From a bacterium (lineage in GTDB: Bacteria; Spirochaetota; Spirochaetia; JABEVK01): a stretch of 5,089 bases of DNA. Both the position numbers and the translations under genes were made by a program. Of this stretch, positions 1 through 5,089 are shown in pieces (position 1 is the stretch's first letter; each line of letters opens with the position of its first letter). The stretch spans positions 1-5,089 of the forward strand of contig JAJXVP010000215.1 in the NCBI GenBank assembly GCA_021782055.1, in the 5' to 3' direction. The notes beneath the pieces were generated by a model. The model saw nothing but the letters and a program-made list of their open reading frames with translations, did no database searches and had not been told where the DNA came from.

Positions 1-569
1 TGGTCCTGTGCCACCCGAATAAAACAGGTTTCAACCAAGCCATCGCTGAAAAAGCCGTTCAAGAGTTATCCCGGGACTACCATGTAGACTTTCTCGACCT
101 CTACCGGAGTTCGTTTTCACCGGTGCTCCCTCCCGATGAGCTACCCCGACGGTTTAGCTTTGACGAAACGGTGTTAACCTATTCCGAGCTAGTAAAAAAC
201 GCCTCGGTTTTCGTATTTGTCCACCCCGACTGGTGGGGCGGCCCACCGGCCTTGTTAAAAGGCTTTATCGACCGGGTGTTTCGTCCCGGTTTTGCCTATG
301 ATTTTGAAGGGAACGAATTTCTTTCCTCCCGCAAAGTCGAGCTTTTGGCCGGCAAGCAGGCCTTTGTGTTCAACACCACCGACTATACTCGTCCCGACGG
401 TCTTTACCCCCCTGCCGAAATCTGGAAAACCAATATTTTCTCGTATTGCGGCATCCCCGATGCCCAAATCTACACCTTTTTTGACACCTACCACTCGACC
501 TACGAGGCTCGTCACGCATGGATCGAATCGGTCGGTACAAAATTACGCCAGAGTTTGACTCTCGTATAG
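1..569 (+). CDS. NAD(P)H-dependent FMN oxidoreductase, Flavodoxin_2 family (5' partial)
   Basis: The frame is open from base 3 to a TAG at 567-569 and gives 188 residues, so only a first beta-strand and the start codon should be missing (family usually about 180-200 residues). Residues are numbered from base 3. The opening VLCHPNKTGFNQAIAE (1-16) matches the FMN-phosphate loop after beta-1 (family pattern HPxxxSxN). HPDWWGGPPALLKGFIDRVF (74-93) followed by GFAYDF is the hallmark flavin and dimer-interface segment of the MdaB/KefF/YwrO/NQO-like group. Members are soluble cytosolic flavoproteins that pass electrons from NAD(P)H to quinones or other small acceptors; the actual acceptor cannot be read here. 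Where relatives usually have TTGG, near the flavin ring, this protein has TTDYT (125-129). A GTG at 123 opens a shorter 148-residue frame, but that would delete the flavin loop, so it is not the start. The end overlaps the convergent ABC gene by 27 bases. Confidence 0.88.
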   Translation, partial: VLCHPNKTGFNQAIAEKAVQELSRDYHVDFLDLYRSSFSPVLPPDELPRRFSFDETVLTYSELVKNASVFVFVHPDWWGGPPALLKGFIDRVFRPGFAYDFEGNEFLSSRKVELLAGKQAFVFNTTDYTRPDGLYPPAEIWKTNIFSYCGIPDAQIYTFFDTYHSTYEARHAWIESVGTKLRQSLTLV

Positions 570-2327
570 CCGAGCATAAACGCCTTTGACGCTCAGTAAC
601 TGCTCGTGATTGCCTCGCTCGACAACTCGCCCCTGGTCCAAAACAAGAATGGTATGCGCTTCCCGAATTGTCGACAGTCGGTGTGCAATGACAAAGCTCG
701 TTCGGTTTTTTCGTAGCGAGAGCATGGCCTGCTGTAATTGCAACTCCGTTCGTGTATCGACGTTGCTGGTCGCTTCGTCAAGGATCAAAAGAGGCGGATC
801 CATCAAAACGACGCGGGCAATCGCTAAAAGTTGTCGTTGTCCCTGACTGAGCTGAGCTCCCCCTTCGGTGAGGTGGGTATCATAACCGTGCGGCAGACGG
901 CGTATAAAGGCGTCCGCGTGCGACAAGACTCCCGCCTTTTCTACCTCTTCATCGGTAGCGTCGGGGCAACCATACCTCAGGTTGTCACGAACCGTACCTG
1001 AAAACAAAAAGGTGTCTTGCAAAACCACACCAAAGGCCTTTCGTAAGCTTGAACGGGTGTATGCCTTGACATCTTGGCCGTCTAACAAGACTTTTCCTTC
1101 GCTGGCCTCGTAAAAGCGTGTTAAGAGGTTGACCACTGTGGTCTTGCCTGCCCCTGTAGCGCCGACAAGGGCCAACGTTTCACCGGCTGGCACGTGAAAG
1201 TTCACCTCATGAAGGACAGGGTTTCCGGGGACATAACTAAACGAAACGTTTTGAAATTCGACATCACCCTGACCATCTTGCCAAACGGTTCCTGGAACAT
1301 CGGCCTCTTCGGGCTCGTCCATAATTTCCAGAACCCGTTCAGCCCCCGCTAAGGCCGCTTGGAGGGTATTCCAAATGGTTGCAAGGTCGTTGATTGGTCG
1401 AACAAACTGACGGGAATACACTAAAAAGCTGGCGATCAGGCCTACAGTGACCCAACCCTGCAGAGCCATCCACGAACCGGTCACGCCCACGGCGACAAAA
1501 CTGAGGTTGCCAATCACGTTGGTAAGAGGCATCGCCAACCCCGCCCAGGTTTGCGCTCGAACGGCAATTTGAGCCAAGCGGCTATTTTGACGTTCAAATT
1601 CTTGCACCACGGACTCTTCGCGATGAAACGCCTTAACGATATCAAAACCGGTGATAGTCTCTTCGATGTGGCCATTTAACAGCCCCAAAGTCCTTTGTTG
1701 CTCTTGAAACAGCTTTCTGGTCCGTGAAGTAATCACCCGACTGAGAACAATAACCAAGGGGGCCCCCAGTAAGGCCGCCACAGTCAACAAGGGACTCAAA
1801 AGCAACATCATCGTCAACGAACCCACAATGGCAATCACCGAACTCATCAGCTGGGTGGTCGATTGGGCGATGGCAGAACTGACAGCGTCAATATCGTTGG
1901 TAAACCGGCTCATCAGGTCTCCGTCGGGACGAAAGTCAAAAAAGGCCACAGGTAAGCGGTCAAGCTTGGCAAACAAGCTCGTGCGCAACCCTGCAACGAC
2001 CCGCTGCGAGAGCCCAGCCATCGTCCACTGCTGGGTGGTGTTTAACAAAGCGTCCAGCAGATACCCCGCCAGCAACGCCAGCAAAAGCCAACCAAGGCCA
2101 CGACCCAAAGCGTCAATGCTTTTTCCCATCAACCACGGCAAAGTCAGAACAATAAGACCATCCAACAGCACGACGATAGCCATAAAAGCCATCATGCGGC
2201 TCTGCGGCTTGAACCAGTGTGACATCCGTTTTAGGGTTTGCCAGGGTCGTTTTGCTGTTACCGGGGGGGCAAAGCGCGCATCGCGCCGAGAGGTAAAACT
2301 TTGGCTGGGGTGGTGCCGATCAGACAT
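543..2327 (-). CDS. ABC exporter half-transporter, catalytically competent subunit of a heterodimer
   Basis: This 594-residue protein fuses a six-helix membrane domain to a nucleotide-binding domain, the type IV exporter (MsbA/LmrD/TM288-like) layout. Hydrophobic segments lie near residues 45-68, 80-97, 160-180, 183-200, 270-290 and 293-305. The ATPase domain from about 355 is intact: A-loop Tyr365, Walker A GATGAGKTT (389-397), Q-loop Gln437, signature LSQGQ (493-497), Walker B LLILDE with catalytic Glu518, D-loop SNVD (521-524) and switch His549. A basic, probably disordered stretch of about 35 residues precedes the first helix, as is common in the larger subunit of heterodimeric exporters. 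I chose the ATG at 2327 because AGGGGG lies six bases upstream and it overlaps the previous stop, fitting translational coupling. An in-frame GTG at 2357 would add ten residues but has no visible ribosome binding site. It likely pairs with the product of the upstream gene; substrate (drug, lipid or peptide) is unknown. Confidence 0.93.
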   Translation of the reverse strand: MSDRHHPSQSFTSRRDARFAPPVTAKRPWQTLKRMSHWFKPQSRMMAFMAIVVLLDGLIVLTLPWLMGKSIDALGRGLGWLLLALLAGYLLDALLNTTQQWTMAGLSQRVVAGLRTSLFAKLDRLPVAFFDFRPDGDLMSRFTNDIDAVSSAIAQSTTQLMSSVIAIVGSLTMMLLLSPLLTVAALLGAPLVIVLSRVITSRTRKLFQEQQRTLGLLNGHIEETITGFDIVKAFHREESVVQEFERQNSRLAQIAVRAQTWAGLAMPLTNVIGNLSFVAVGVTGSWMALQGWVTVGLIASFLVYSRQFVRPINDLATIWNTLQAALAGAERVLEIMDEPEEADVPGTVWQDGQGDVEFQNVSFSYVPGNPVLHEVNFHVPAGETLALVGATGAGKTTVVNLLTRFYEASEGKVLLDGQDVKAYTRSSLRKAFGVVLQDTFLFSGTVRDNLRYGCPDATDEEVEKAGVLSHADAFIRRLPHGYDTHLTEGGAQLSQGQRQLLAIARVVLMDPPLLILDEATSNVDTRTELQLQQAMLSLRKNRTSFVIAHRLSTIREAHTILVLDQGRVVERGNHEQLLSVKGVYARLYESQTLA

Positions 2328-4068
2328 ACGTGACCCCCTGGGAGGAAAGAATTTCACGGTAAACGGGGCAAGCTTTTACCAGCTGGTCATGAGTCCCCGC
2401 TCCTGCCAAGTGACCTTGCTCTAAAACCAAAATGAGGTCGGCTTGCCTGACAGCCGAAGCTTTTTGCGACACCTGAAAGATCGTCATTTGCCCTGACAGA
2501 GACTTCATGGCTTTAAGAATCTGAGCCTCGGTCCAGGCATCGAGGGCACTAAACGAATCATCAAGAATCAGCAAGCTTGGCCGTCTGACCAAAGCCCTAG
2601 CGAGCGTCAAGCGTTGTTTTTGCCCCCCTGAAAGCGTCATACCCCGTTGTCCCACCGGTGTATCCCACCCCGAAGGAAAGCTTTCAATAAAACTCAACGC
2701 TTGGGCAATTTCGCAGGCCTGTGCCAGCTCTTGGTCTTTGGCATCGGCTCGTCCCCACAACAGGTTTTCACGGATTGTGCCGCCAAACAGCACCGCTTTT
2801 TCGGGTACCCAGGCCAACTGTTGACGCCAAAGCCCCAGGTCCCAGTCGGGAAGAGGCCTTCCCCCTGCCTGCAAAACGCCTTCATCGGGGTCAAAAAACC
2901 GGGGTAAAAGCCGCGCCAGGGTTGATTTTCCACTCCCCATGGCCCCCAAAACTCCCACCGTCATTCCTTCGTCAACCGTAAACGACAGCCCCCTCAAAGT
3001 CCACGTCTCGGCCTCGGGAAAGCGAAAACTTAGCTCACGAGCCTCAAGTTTGCCAAGCGACTTCGCCTGAAACGTTCCGGTAACCAATAACCCCGACCGG
3101 GGTGCTTTGAGGATTTCTGTGACACGCTCGACCGAGGCTTTAGCCCGGACGAAGACCATCAGCACAAAGCCCGTCATAACCAAAGCGAACAAGATCTGCG
3201 TGATATAGTTCACATAGGCGATGATCGTTCCCGGCTCCATTTGGCCGCGTGCCGCCAAGGCATTTCCCCAGGATAAAAGAAAAACCACCGCCAAATTGAC
3301 AATCAAAGAAACTAACGGGTTAAACAAGGCGACAACACGCCCTGCCGTTGTCGAGGTTCTCGACAAATCGTTGTTGGCCTCGGCAAACCTTTTCCGTTCG
3401 GTGGCAAACTGGTCAAAGGCCTTGACCACACGAATTCCGCGCAAAACCTCGCGCACCAACGAGTTCACCCGATCAACACCTTTTTGAACCAACCGGAACA
3501 GGGGGAACCCGCGTGAGGCATTCCACCACCCTGCCAACGCCACCAACGGAACCACCACCAAAAAAATCAGTGAGAGTTTGAGGTTGAGTAAGGCAGCCAT
3601 CACCAAGGCCCCCACCCCCAAAAGGGGTGCTTTTGCAAAAACCCGCATGATGCCGTTAACGAAGTTCTGAATTTGCGTGACATCATTGGTCAAACGGGTC
3701 ACCAAGGTTGACGGCTCAAAGCCTGCATACTCACGATGGGTAAACCCTTGAACACGACGATACAAACCCGACCGCAAATCCGCACCGAACTTTTGCGATA
3801 CCACGCTCGCCAAACGGTTACGAATCAAGGCCGCCCCCGCACCAATCCCGGCGATCAACAGCATAAAAAGGCCCTGGTGGGCTACCAGATCCAGGCGGTG
3901 TTGGCGAACCCCTTCGTCAATAAGTCGCGCCAGGAGCGTGGGCTGAAGCAAATCGCAAAAGGCTTCAACTCCGACAAAAGATACACCTAGAATAAAAAGT
4001 CCCCGGTAACGGCTCCAAAACAAACTGACAACCGACACTGACTCAGAAAGAGGCGAACGCTGTGGCAT
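2320..4068 (-). CDS. ABC exporter half-transporter, degenerate-site subunit of a heterodimer
   Basis: This 582-residue membrane-plus-ATPase half-transporter is the first gene of the leftward pair. Hydrophobic segments lie near residues 24-42, 66-82, 143-161, 163-182, 250-268 and 288-308. Walker A GAMGSGKST (375-383) and signature LSGGQ (479-483) are canonical, but the hydrolysis residues are not. Walker B reads LLILDD, so Asp504 replaces the catalytic Glu; Gln535 replaces the switch His; Glu423 stands in the Q-loop (WVPEKAVLF); Phe350 replaces the A-loop Tyr. The Glu-to-Asp and His-to-Gln changes are known from LmrC- and TM287-type subunits, whose Walker motifs build the non-hydrolysing site of a heterodimer. 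Its LSGGQ would complete the active site on the partner encoded just downstream, with which it overlaps by 8 bases. The start is uncertain: ATG 4068 is preferred, but AGGG lies only one base before it. A TTG at 4104 would add 12 residues, also without a clear ribosome binding site. Confidence 0.92.
   Translation of the reverse strand: MPQRSPLSESVSVVSLFWSRYRGLFILGVSFVGVEAFCDLLQPTLLARLIDEGVRQHRLDLVAHQGLFMLLIAGIGAGAALIRNRLASVVSQKFGADLRSGLYRRVQGFTHREYAGFEPSTLVTRLTNDVTQIQNFVNGIMRVFAKAPLLGVGALVMAALLNLKLSLIFLVVVPLVALAGWWNASRGFPLFRLVQKGVDRVNSLVREVLRGIRVVKAFDQFATERKRFAEANNDLSRTSTTAGRVVALFNPLVSLIVNLAVVFLLSWGNALAARGQMEPGTIIAYVNYITQILFALVMTGFVLMVFVRAKASVERVTEILKAPRSGLLVTGTFQAKSLGKLEARELSFRFPEAETWTLRGLSFTVDEGMTVGVLGAMGSGKSTLARLLPRFFDPDEGVLQAGGRPLPDWDLGLWRQQLAWVPEKAVLFGGTIRENLLWGRADAKDQELAQACEIAQALSFIESFPSGWDTPVGQRGMTLSGGQKQRLTLARALVRRPSLLILDDSFSALDAWTEAQILKAMKSLSGQMTIFQVSQKASAVRQADLILVLEQGHLAGAGTHDQLVKACPVYREILSSQGVTYV
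2334..2339 (-). promoter_or_regulatory. Ribosome binding site deciding the start of the second ABC gene
   Basis: Read on the minus strand, AGGGGG lies six bases before the ATG at 2327-2325, inside the last codons of the upstream ABC gene. It matches the Shine-Dalgarno core at five of six bases. Its position favours this ATG over the GTG at 2357. With the overlap ATGTCTGA, where the upstream TGA sits within the new start region, it suggests coupled translation and balanced production of the two subunits. Confidence 0.6.
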
Positions 4069-4152
4069 ACCCTGAGCATAAGTCAAACCAGGCCCAGGGA
4101 GCAATCAGGCTTTTTCTTCGTTAAGAAAATCCTAAGGGGAAATCTTTGATTG

Positions 4153-4181
4153 TTGACATATTCTATTGGCTTGATTATGAT
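4153..4181 (+). promoter_or_regulatory. Sigma70-type promoter for the cysH-cysD operon
   Basis: TTGACA (4153-4158) is a perfect -35 hexamer. It is followed after exactly 17 bases by TATGAT (4176-4181), one mismatch from the -10 consensus TATAAT. The predicted transcription start is about 4188-4191, leaving an untranslated leader of about 58-61 bases before the cysH ATG. The core elements are strong enough not to need an activator, so sulfur control, if present, is more likely by repression or in the leader. I could not recognise a known operator or a sulfur-related riboswitch here. Confidence 0.8.
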
Positions 4182-4190
4182 ACCTAGCAA
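4160..4190 (-). promoter_or_regulatory. Weak candidate promoter for the ABC operon
   Basis: On the minus strand, TTGCTA (4190-4185) and TAGAAT (4165-4160) resemble -35 and -10 hexamers at four and five of six positions. The spacer is 19 bases, longer than optimal. It is the best leftward candidate I found in the divergent region, and it overlaps the strong rightward cysH promoter, so the two would compete for polymerase. A match this weak can occur by chance in AT-rich DNA. Confidence 0.22.
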
Positions 4191-4237
4191 ATGGACGTGA
4201 CTTGTCTCAGAACGGAACAAGGTAGGCCCATGTTAAG

Positions 4238-4242
4238 AAGGA
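4238..4242 (+). promoter_or_regulatory. cysH ribosome binding site
   Basis: AAGGA, within AAGAAGGA (4235-4242), ends six bases before the ATG at 4249 and fixes that ATG as the cysH start. The site lies inside a possible tiny upstream reading frame (4230-4265), so ribosomes translating that frame would cover it. Confidence 0.7.
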
Positions 4243-4248
4243 TTTGCT

Positions 4249-5028
4249 ATGGAAACGCTCCCTAAGGCTTGGCCCGAGTGGCTCGAAGCAGTCAAAACCC
4301 TTAGCCTAAGCGACTTTTTGGCCTGGGCCCTTCGCACCTTTAGCCCCGAGTTGGGGTTTTCAACTTCGTTGGGTCGCGAAGACCAGTTGTTATTGTGGCA
4401 TCTGGATCAAACTATCGCCGCCTTAGGCCTTTCGCCTGCAGCCCTCGATGTTTTCACCCTAGACACCGGACGACTCCATCCCGAGACGTACGAGCTTTGG
4501 GAAACCAACCGCTCAACGTTTCGCCTGCCTGTGCGCGCAGTCTACCCCGACTCTGGTGCCGTTGAAGCCTACGTCAACACACAGGGAATCAATGGCTTTT
4601 ACCAAAGCTTAGAAAGCCGTAAAGCCTGCTGTCAGGTTCGCAAAGTCGAACCGCTAAAACGTGCGTTGAAGGGGAAAAGGGCGTGGATCACTGGCCGGCG
4701 TGCCGATCAAGCGGCCACTCGCCAAAAACTTCCCCTTTTAGAGTGGGATTCAGGCTTTGGACTTGTCAAAATCAACCCCTTAGCCGAGTGGACTCAACAA
4801 CAAATCGAAGCCGAAATTGCGCTTCACAAAATCCCGGTGAGTGCCCTTCACGCTCAGGGCTACCCAAGTATTGGCTGTGCGCCCTGTACACGCCCCATCG
4901 CTGACGGCGAAGAGGAGCGAGCGGGCCGTTGGTGGTGGGAGAAGCCTGAGCACAAAGAATGTGGCCTACACCTGGCCGTCGAACCAAAATTTCGTTTTCA
5001 AAGGGAGGAAGCCCATGGACCATCTTGA
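4249..5028 (+). CDS. cysH: Assimilatory adenylyl-sulfate (APS) reductase, iron-sulfur type
   Basis: The 259-residue product belongs to the PAPS/APS reductase family, soluble cytosolic enzymes that reduce activated sulfate to sulfite using thioredoxin or a similar thiol donor. Family landmarks appear in order: STSLGREDQLLLW (38-50, the modified PP-loop), VFTLDTGRLHPETYELWE (68-85), CCQVRKVEPL (127-136), ITGRRADQAATR (147-158, sulfate- and phosphate-contacting arginines) and KECGLH (236-241), whose Cys238 is the catalytic nucleophile. The pair Cys127-Cys128 and the pair Cys210-Cys213 (CAPC) are the four ligands of the [4Fe-4S] cluster. By established family rules this cluster marks APS use (EC 1.8.4.10) rather than the cluster-free PAPS enzyme of enteric bacteria, although a few cluster-bearing enzymes accept both. 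Length is typical for the class. It is the first gene after a strong promoter and overlaps cysD, whose product makes APS, which fits the substrate call. Confidence 0.95.
   Translation: METLPKAWPEWLEAVKTLSLSDFLAWALRTFSPELGFSTSLGREDQLLLWHLDQTIAALGLSPAALDVFTLDTGRLHPETYELWETNRSTFRLPVRAVYPDSGAVEAYVNTQGINGFYQSLESRKACCQVRKVEPLKRALKGKRAWITGRRADQAATRQKLPLLEWDSGFGLVKINPLAEWTQQQIEAEIALHKIPVSALHAQGYPSIGCAPCTRPIADGEEERAGRWWWEKPEHKECGLHLAVEPKFRFQREEAHGPS
5004..5008 (+). promoter_or_regulatory. cysD ribosome binding site within cysH
   Basis: GGAGG, within AAGGGAGGAA (5001-5010), ends six bases before the ATG at 5015. It lies in the last codons of cysH and is the strongest Shine-Dalgarno match in the window. 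It supports ATG 5015 as the cysD start despite the overlap with cysH. Confidence 0.72.
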
Positions 5029-5089
5029 TAAGCTTGAAGCTCAGTCGGTATTCATCTTTCGCGAGGCCTATCGCAAGTTCAAACACTTG
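5015..5089 (+). CDS. cysD: Sulfate adenylyltransferase small subunit, N-terminus (3' partial)
   Basis: Only 25 codons are visible before the right edge, and the frame is open to the last base. The peptide starts MDHLDKLEAQSVFIFRE and continues with AYRKFKHL. This matches the CysD N-terminus, where the family shows HLxxLEAxSIxIxRE followed by an F and then the PP-loop. CysD is the ATP-pyrophosphatase-type subunit of ATP sulfurylase; with the GTPase CysN it joins ATP and sulfate to form APS. The PP-loop (SIGKDSS in relatives) should begin a few codons past the edge. The start overlaps the cysH stop by 14 bases and has a strong ribosome binding site, so the genes are co-transcribed and APS synthesis and reduction are made together. 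The call rests on a short stretch plus context. Confidence 0.85.
   Translation, partial: MDHLDKLEAQSVFIFREAYRKFKHL

Noticed and set aside
255..515. An 86-codon minus-strand frame inside the oxidoreductase gene
   Set aside because: The plus-strand reading carries the diagnostic flavodoxin motifs through this stretch, so the antisense frame is a shadow.
123..569. GTG at 123 as the true start of the oxidoreductase
   Set aside because: The frame continues upstream to the window edge and includes the FMN-loop residues CHPNKTGFN, so the real start is outside the window.
1828..2424. A 198-codon open frame on the plus strand
   Set aside because: It lies antisense across the junction of the two ABC genes, whose motifs are clear on the other strand. 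Its translation is rich in Ser, Arg and Lys with no recognisable domain, as expected of a shadow frame.
4181..4224. TACCT (4181-4185) and AGGTA (4220-4224) as a leader RNA hairpin or riboswitch
   Set aside because: The left arm lies at or before the predicted transcription start, so it would not be in the RNA. The remaining CTTGT/ACAAG pairing (4201-4205 with 4217-4221) is only five pairs around an 11-base loop, and nothing matches a known S-adenosylmethionine riboswitch.
4772..5086. A 104-codon open frame on the minus strand
   Set aside because: It is antisense to the conserved C-terminal part of cysH, including its cluster and catalytic cysteines, and to the start of cysD. No family similarity is visible.
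4192..5089. CysH as a PAPS reductase of the enteric type
   Set aside because: The enteric enzyme lacks the CC and CxxC cysteines; this protein has all four (Cys127, 128, 210 and 213), pointing to APS.
1..5089. Mobile element, CRISPR array, tRNA or rRNA gene
   Set aside because: I saw no transposase motif, terminal inverted repeat, regularly spaced repeat or tRNA-like cloverleaf. Nearly all bases outside 4069-4248 are explained by recognised coding sequence.

Overview
The window is ordinary bacterial chromosome from an organism I cannot name. Base composition looks mid-range by eye, gene packing is tight, and there is no sign of mobile DNA. It holds three functional blocks: the 3' part of a flavodoxin-fold oxidoreductase gene, a two-gene operon for a heterodimeric ABC exporter, and the start of a sulfate-assimilation operon (cysH, cysD).

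Layout. Bases 1-569 (+) encode nearly all of an NAD(P)H-dependent FMN oxidoreductase of the Flavodoxin_2 family; only the first few residues lie outside the window. Its last 27 bases overlap, tail to tail, the 3' end of the leftward ABC operon. On the minus strand, an upstream ABC half-transporter (2320-4068) is followed by a second one (543-2327). The stop of the first lies inside the start of the second, with an 8-base overlap. A 180-base divergent intergenic region (4069-4248) separates this operon from rightward cysH (4249-5028). It carries a near-perfect housekeeping promoter, TTGACA-17-TATGAT. The start of cysD (5015 to the window edge) overlaps the end of cysH by 14 bases.

How the genes work together. 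The two half-transporters form one exporter with asymmetric ATP sites. The downstream subunit has the catalytic Glu and the switch His. The upstream subunit replaces them with Asp and Gln, and also has Glu in place of the Q-loop Gln. Substrate is not evident; lipid or drug export is the usual role of the family. CysD, normally with CysN (expected beyond the right edge), makes adenylyl sulfate (APS). CysH here carries the paired iron-sulfur cysteines of an APS reductase and would reduce APS to sulfite for cysteine synthesis, bypassing APS kinase. The oxidoreductase and the exporter have no evident link to sulfate assimilation.

I see no strong evidence for an undescribed system. The points most worth a second look are the degenerate ATP site with its unusual Q-loop, and a tiny Cys-containing leader ORF that covers the cysH ribosome binding site.
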